Positions 61,069 through 64,000 of a stretch of DNA of 64,000 nt are shown here, piece after piece. Made by a program: the position numbers and the translations under genes. The stretch lies in contig JADJEE010000012.1 of the NCBI GenBank assembly GCA_016709225.1, forward strand, positions 62,001-126,000, written 5' to 3'. Source of the DNA: Deltaproteobacteria bacterium. GTDB lineage: Bacteria; Myxococcota_A; Polyangia; Nannocystales; Nannocystaceae. Each line of letters starts with the position of its first letter. The stretch's first letter is position 1. The notes below the pieces were generated by a model, which was given only the letters and a program-made list of their open reading frames with translations, was not told where the DNA came from and ran no database searches.

Positions 61069-62031
61069 TCAGCGCCAGTCGTGGCGCGCGAACCAGCCGA
61101 AGTCGACGTTCATGCCGACGTAGCCGCCCGACATCGCGATCTGGCTGCCGGAGGCCCAGCGCTCGCGGGCCACGAATCGGTAGCCGCCGTTCAGCCCCAG
61201 CCGCATCCACTTGGTGAGCGCGAAATGCATGAAGGCGCCCGGCTCCGCGACGAACATCTTGACCCGCTCGACACAGCGCGCGTCGACGTTGCTGTCGTGG
61301 CGACTGCCCTTGCGCGAGATGCAGCCGACGCCGACGCCGAGCAGCGAGTCGATCCCGAGCTCGAAGCGACCGCGACGGATGACCGCGACGCCGATCTGAA
61401 CCCCGCCGTAGGCCATGGCGAGATCGTAGGTCTTGCCGCTGGTCCCACGCAGCGGCGGACCGAAGCGCTTGGTCATCCGCACGAACGAGCCGCCGATCGA
61501 GAAGCGCTCGCCGAGCAGGAGTCCGCCGCGAACGTTGGTGAAGCTCGCGGCGCGATGGGACGCACCCCCGAGTCGCCAACCGAAGCCACCGTAGCCACCG
61601 ACGAAAGGGCGGTGCCGTGGGGTCTCGACGGGTGCGGCAGGGGGCAGCGGCGGCACGGCGACACGCTGCGTCACCACCACCGTCGTGGTCGTGGTGGTGG
61701 TGTTGCTCGGCGTCGTGGTGGTGACGCTCTGGGTGGTGGCGGCGGGGGTGTCCCAGCCCGGGGCGGGCTGCTCGGGCCGAAACGGATCTCGCATCGTGCC
61801 GGCGGGCGCCGCCTCGAGGCCCGTCGCGCCGAGGCTCGGCGCGGTCACGGCCGCCGCGGGATCGGGGCTCGCAGGGGCCGGGGCCGAAGCCGAAGCCGGA
61901 GCCACCGCGGTTGGGGCCACCACCACCGGCGCAGGCGCTCCCACGGCGGTGGGTGCCACGCTCGGATCGGCCACGGCGAAGGCGGACTCGAGGGCCAAGA
62001 AGGAGACCACGCTGAAGCCGAGGGCGAGCAT
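61069..62031 (-). CDS. Outer-membrane beta-barrel-type protein
   Basis: 320 residues from the ATG at 62031 (a GTG at 62076 adds 15). Signal peptide VVSFLALESAFAVA, then a Pro/Ala/Val and Thr-rich linker (~20-125), then a C-terminal half (~130-320) with alternating aromatic beta strands (HRPFVGGYGGFGWRLGG, GLLLGERFSIGGSFVRMTK, FELGIDSLLGVGVGC, GLNGGYRFVARERW, YVGMNVDFGWFARHDWR), ending in the aromatic-W-R type tail seen in barrel proteins. Probably an outer membrane barrel with an extended N-terminal arm. Family not recognised. Confidence 0.75.
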   Translation of the reverse strand: MLALGFSVVSFLALESAFAVADPSVAPTAVGAPAPVVVAPTAVAPASASAPAPASPDPAAAVTAPSLGATGLEAAPAGTMRDPFRPEQPAPGWDTPAATTQSVTTTTPSNTTTTTTTVVVTQRVAVPPLPPAAPVETPRHRPFVGGYGGFGWRLGGASHRAASFTNVRGGLLLGERFSIGGSFVRMTKRFGPPLRGTSGKTYDLAMAYGGVQIGVAVIRRGRFELGIDSLLGVGVGCISRKGSRHDSNVDARCVERVKMFVAEPGAFMHFALTKWMRLGLNGGYRFVARERWASGSQIAMSGGYVGMNVDFGWFARHDWR

Positions 62032-62367
62032 CGTTGCGTCGATCCGAGCTTGCCCCTTTCGTGCCGGTTCCGCCACCCGTTTTGGGACCGTCGCGCGCGC
62101 GCGCCGTGCATCGCGTCACCGCCGGTGGCGCATGGTGACTCGCCCCGGCCACACACACTCCAGCGCGCAGCCTCGCACCCGCGGAACCAAAATGGGGAGG
62201 CCAACGGTCCCGCTCGCGCCCCCCCGGTGCGAACGGGACCGCGGCCCCGCCTCAATGTCCCTGGCGTAGAGACACCAGGCCGGCGGAGCGCTTCCGGACG
62301 GCGCGAAAAAAAACCGACGGCCGCGGGGCGCGCCCGCGACGGAGGTGCTCGACGCGGCGCCGCAGCG
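62032..62367 (-). other. Intergenic stretch with no gene recognised
   Basis: About 336 bases between the outer-membrane protein and the cupin gene. Contains a run of eight A at 62305-62314 and high-G/C on either side, but no clear hairpin before it. I see no ORF with a family match. It may hold the promoter for the outer-membrane-protein gene and 3' ends of the cupin transcript. Confidence 0.45.
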
Positions 62368-62916
62368 TCAGGCGCCGTCGTCGTCGTCGCCGAGGAAATC
62401 CATCGCGATCACCACGGCCGCGTAGATTGCGTCTTGGTCGCCGACGACGGTGAGCTCGTGGCTGGTGCCGTCGGCCATCACGAAGAGGTCGCCGGCGCGG
62501 TACTCGTTGCCGTGCTCGTCGCGTACGCGACCTTGCAGCACGAGCATGCGCTCCTCGCCGACGTGTCGATGGGCGGGGAAGACGCCACCGGGACGCAGGC
62601 GCACGAGGCCCGCGTGGGCCTCGCCGAGTCCGGGGCCACCGTCGAAGTCGCGGAAGCTGCAGCCAGGCAGCAGCTCCTCCCAGGCGTCACCCGGGCTCAC
62701 GATGGTGTCGATCTCGCGCTGGGTCTCGGACTCCGGCAGATCGAACAGCGACATCAGCCGGTCGAGGAACGGCAAGAAGCGGTCCCGGCCGCCGATGCGG
62801 GCGAACAGCGACGCGCGCAGCGAGGGCTGCGGTGGCGGCACCGACGGCAGCGCGTTGGCGAGTGCCTCGAGGACGAGGGGATCGAGCAGGTCGTCGTCGT
62901 TGGTGGCGTCGATCAT
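62368..62916 (-). CDS. ChrR-like cupin anti-sigma factor
   Basis: 182 residues. The C-terminal cupin (~95-180) has PAHRHVGEERMLVLQGRVRDE, YRAGDLFVMADGTSHEL with the two His, Glu and His expected to bind zinc. The N-terminal ~80 residues are the anti-sigma domain but contain no His/Cys cluster, unlike ChrR, so the sigma-binding zinc site is missing. A strong Shine-Dalgarno AAGGGAGGT sits 6 bases before the ATG, which overlaps the sigma gene stop (ATGA). It probably holds the ECF sigma factor until an oxidant or metal changes the cupin. Confidence 0.88.
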   Translation of the reverse strand: MIDATNDDDLLDPLVLEALANALPSVPPPQPSLRASLFARIGGRDRFLPFLDRLMSLFDLPESETQREIDTIVSPGDAWEELLPGCSFRDFDGGPGLGEAHAGLVRLRPGGVFPAHRHVGEERMLVLQGRVRDEHGNEYRAGDLFVMADGTSHELTVVGDQDAIYAAVVIAMDFLGDDDDGA

Positions 62917-63533
62917 CGCAGGACCTCCCTTCGTGCCGATGGCCCGGCCGCGTCGACGCGCCCCTCGTCGATGTGCATCACGGAGCGCAGCTTCGCCAGC
63001 CCCGCGGCGGTGCGCGACTTGACGGTGCCCAGTGGCGAGCCCATCCGGGTCGCGATCTCCGACGAGCTCAGGCCGTGGAAGTAGGCCAGCTCGATGACCT
63101 CGCGTTGTTCGACGGGCAACTCGGCGAGCGCGCGGCGAACCGCCTTGCGGTCGGGCTCGAGGCCCGGATCTTCGCGCTCGTCGGTCACCGCCGACACCGG
63201 CTCGCCGTCGTCGTTGGAGACCTCTCGGCGGGTCCGCGCGGAGCGGAGTCGATCGAGGGCGCGGCTGCGCAGGCGCACCAGGATCCACGTGCGCACGCTG
63301 CCCCGCGCGGGATCGTAGCCGGCGGCGTGGCGCCACACCTCCAGAAACACGTCGTGCACGAGGTCCTCTGCCATGGCGCGGTCCAACAGGATCTTCTCGG
63401 CCATCGTCATGAGCAGACCAGCGAATCGATCGTAGATGATCGAGATCGCTCCGACCTCGCCCCGCGCCGCCTCGCGCATGAGATCGACGTCGTCGAGCTC
63501 GCTCACGGGGGTGCTGGGAGGTGCCGACACCAC
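62913..63533 (-). CDS. ECF sigma factor, ChrR-partner type
   Basis: 206 residues from the GTG at 63533. Region 2 (~30-95: GAISIIYDRFAGLLMTMAEKILLDRAMAEDLVHDVFLEVWRHAAGYDP) and region 4 (~140-190: LAELPVEQREVIELAYFHGLSSSEIATRMGSPLGTVKSR). Group similar to ECF11/ECF12 sigma factors regulated by cupin anti-sigma proteins. The start is supported by a promoter TTGACC-18-TACCGT directly upstream, 9 bases from the GTG. Overlaps the cupin gene by ATGA. GTG 63530 would remove one residue. Confidence 0.9.
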   Translation of the reverse strand: MVSAPPSTPVSELDDVDLMREAARGEVGAISIIYDRFAGLLMTMAEKILLDRAMAEDLVHDVFLEVWRHAAGYDPARGSVRTWILVRLRSRALDRLRSARTRREVSNDDGEPVSAVTDEREDPGLEPDRKAVRRALAELPVEQREVIELAYFHGLSSSEIATRMGSPLGTVKSRTAAGLAKLRSVMHIDEGRVDAAGPSARREVLR

Positions 63534-63542
63534 GTGCCGGCG

Positions 63543-63572
63543 ACGGTACGTCACCGTCCATTCGCTGGTCAA
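63543..63572 (-). promoter_or_regulatory. Sigma-70-type promoter of the ECF/cupin operon (TTGACC - 18 - TACCGT)
   Basis: On the minus strand TTGACC (63572-63567) and TACCGT (63548-63543) are 18 bases apart, nine bases before the GTG at 63533. Same -35 box as the ars promoter. If the sigma factor is autoregulated, an ECF-type box would be expected as well; none is clear. Confidence 0.6.
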
Positions 63573-63732
63573 TTGCAGCTCCACGTCGCCGAGGTCCCGC
63601 TCCTTCCGGCCTGCGGAGCCGGTCTCGCAGCGGGTACGGCGGCCGGGGTGGATTCGGATCGGCCGCGCCATGCGGAACGGCTGCGACGCCGCCGCCGCAC
63701 CGGCCCGACGCCGGATCGCGCGCGACGGGGGC

Positions 63733-64000
63733 TCAGCGCTCGGTCGGCGCGTCGGGGTCGGCGTCGGCCTCGAGCTCGGCGGTGCCGCCAGCGCCGTCGG
63801 GGCCGTCGCTCGGCACGTCGTGGAAGCGGTAGAAGGCCCGATCGTAGCGGCGCATCTGCCCCACGTTGGTGACCTTGATGCGCCCCTTCACGAACGCGAA
63901 CACGGCGTTCAGCTTGCCGGTCTCGATGCCGAGGAAGGTGCGCTCGTCCATCGTGATGTTGCACGTCGGCTCGCCGACGAAGCCAGGCTCGACGTGGCAT
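63733..64000 (-). CDS. SCP2 sterol-carrier-like domain, C-terminal part (5' end outside window)
   Basis: The frame is open to base 64000; 89 residues are visible. EPTCNITMDERTFLGIETGKLNAVFAF, then VKGRIKVTNVGQM, the latter parts of the SCP2 fold (D-x-x-x-F-x-x-I-x-x-G-K-L ... G-x-I-K-V), followed by an acidic tail. SCP2 domains bind sterols, fatty acids or acyl-CoA. It is 199 bases from the ECF operon and reads in the same direction, but probably has its own promoter. Relation to the sterol-reductase genes is only suggestive. Confidence 0.75.
   Translation of the reverse strand, partial: CHVEPGFVGEPTCNITMDERTFLGIETGKLNAVFAFVKGRIKVTNVGQMRRYDRAFYRFHDVPSDGPDGAGGTAELEADADPDAPTER

Noticed and set aside
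62305..62314. Run of eight A near the cupin gene checked as a rho-independent terminator for minus-strand genes
   Set aside because: The G/C-rich flank does not fold into a clear hairpin of suitable size next to the run, so I do not claim a terminator.

Overview
The window is high-GC DNA that looks like a predatory or gliding bacterium of the Myxococcota, most likely near the Nannocystaceae. This is inferred from gene content, because there is no rRNA or other direct marker. The supporting content is a Ser/Thr kinase with TPR repeats, an FHA/sigma-54 activator, a PilT retraction ATPase, an RCC1-repeat protein, about ten secreted lipoproteins with Ser/Thr/Gly-rich linkers, and a sterol-reductase-type membrane enzyme. 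I see no tRNA, rRNA, CRISPR array or intact insertion sequence.

Layout. 1-4.2 kb: two methyltransferases, then a scarred region. It holds a leftward operon cut at both ends, the first residues of a cysteine desulfurase, two IS21 helper-ATPase relics and a frameshifted gene. 4.2-9 kb: a secreted beta-propeller-like lipoprotein and a two-gene FIST sensor / hybrid histidine kinase unit. 9.3-12.4 kb: two lipoproteins around a small membrane protein; the second lipoprotein carries six 237-bp tandem units. 12.4-14.7 kb: an arsenic-resistance operon (arsR, a glyoxalase remnant, a phosphatase-type arsenate reductase, ACR3 pump). 14.9-20 kb: squalene-synthase-type HpnC, a reductase, a secreted protein and a DGPF/ECF42-type sigma pair. 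20.3-30 kb: a cysteine-rich lipoprotein, a pentaheme cytochrome lipoprotein, a methyltransferase, an epimerase-like protein, an acyltransferase, a LysR/SDR divergent pair and two more lipoproteins. 30-38 kb: a TPR kinase divergent from an FHA/sigma-54 activator, the RCC1 lipoprotein, a thioredoxin with a small CxxC protein, and an ECF sigma factor with its own zinc-finger tail. 38-45.5 kb: a GH18-CE4-GT2 fusion, a GNAT/nitrilase fusion, YihY and bestrophin-like membrane proteins. 45.5-53.5 kb: PilT, an SDR/ERG24-type sterol reductase pair, a cysteine-rich lipoprotein, an esterase, a tandem universal stress protein and an RlmM-like methyltransferase. 53.7-64 kb: an amino-acid-carrier-like membrane protein with a very large soluble insert, a four-gene leftward run ending in TlpA, DUF2254, an outer-membrane-type protein, an ECF/cupin anti-sigma pair and a C-terminal SCP2-like fragment.

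Shared themes. Many neighbouring genes overlap by ATGA, GTGA or TGATG, so translational coupling is common. A TAnnnT hexamer recurs 6-13 nt before the start codon of at least 14 genes, twice with a TTGACC -35 box at 17-18 nt. That points to a housekeeping promoter and much leaderless or near-leaderless transcription. Secretion and surface signalling dominate the content: Cys-anchored proteins, one- and two-component sensors, and three sigma factors each linked to a regulator or partner. HpnC, the ERG24-type reductase and the SCP2 domain hint at polycyclic triterpenoid or sterol metabolism, but they are scattered and the link is inference.
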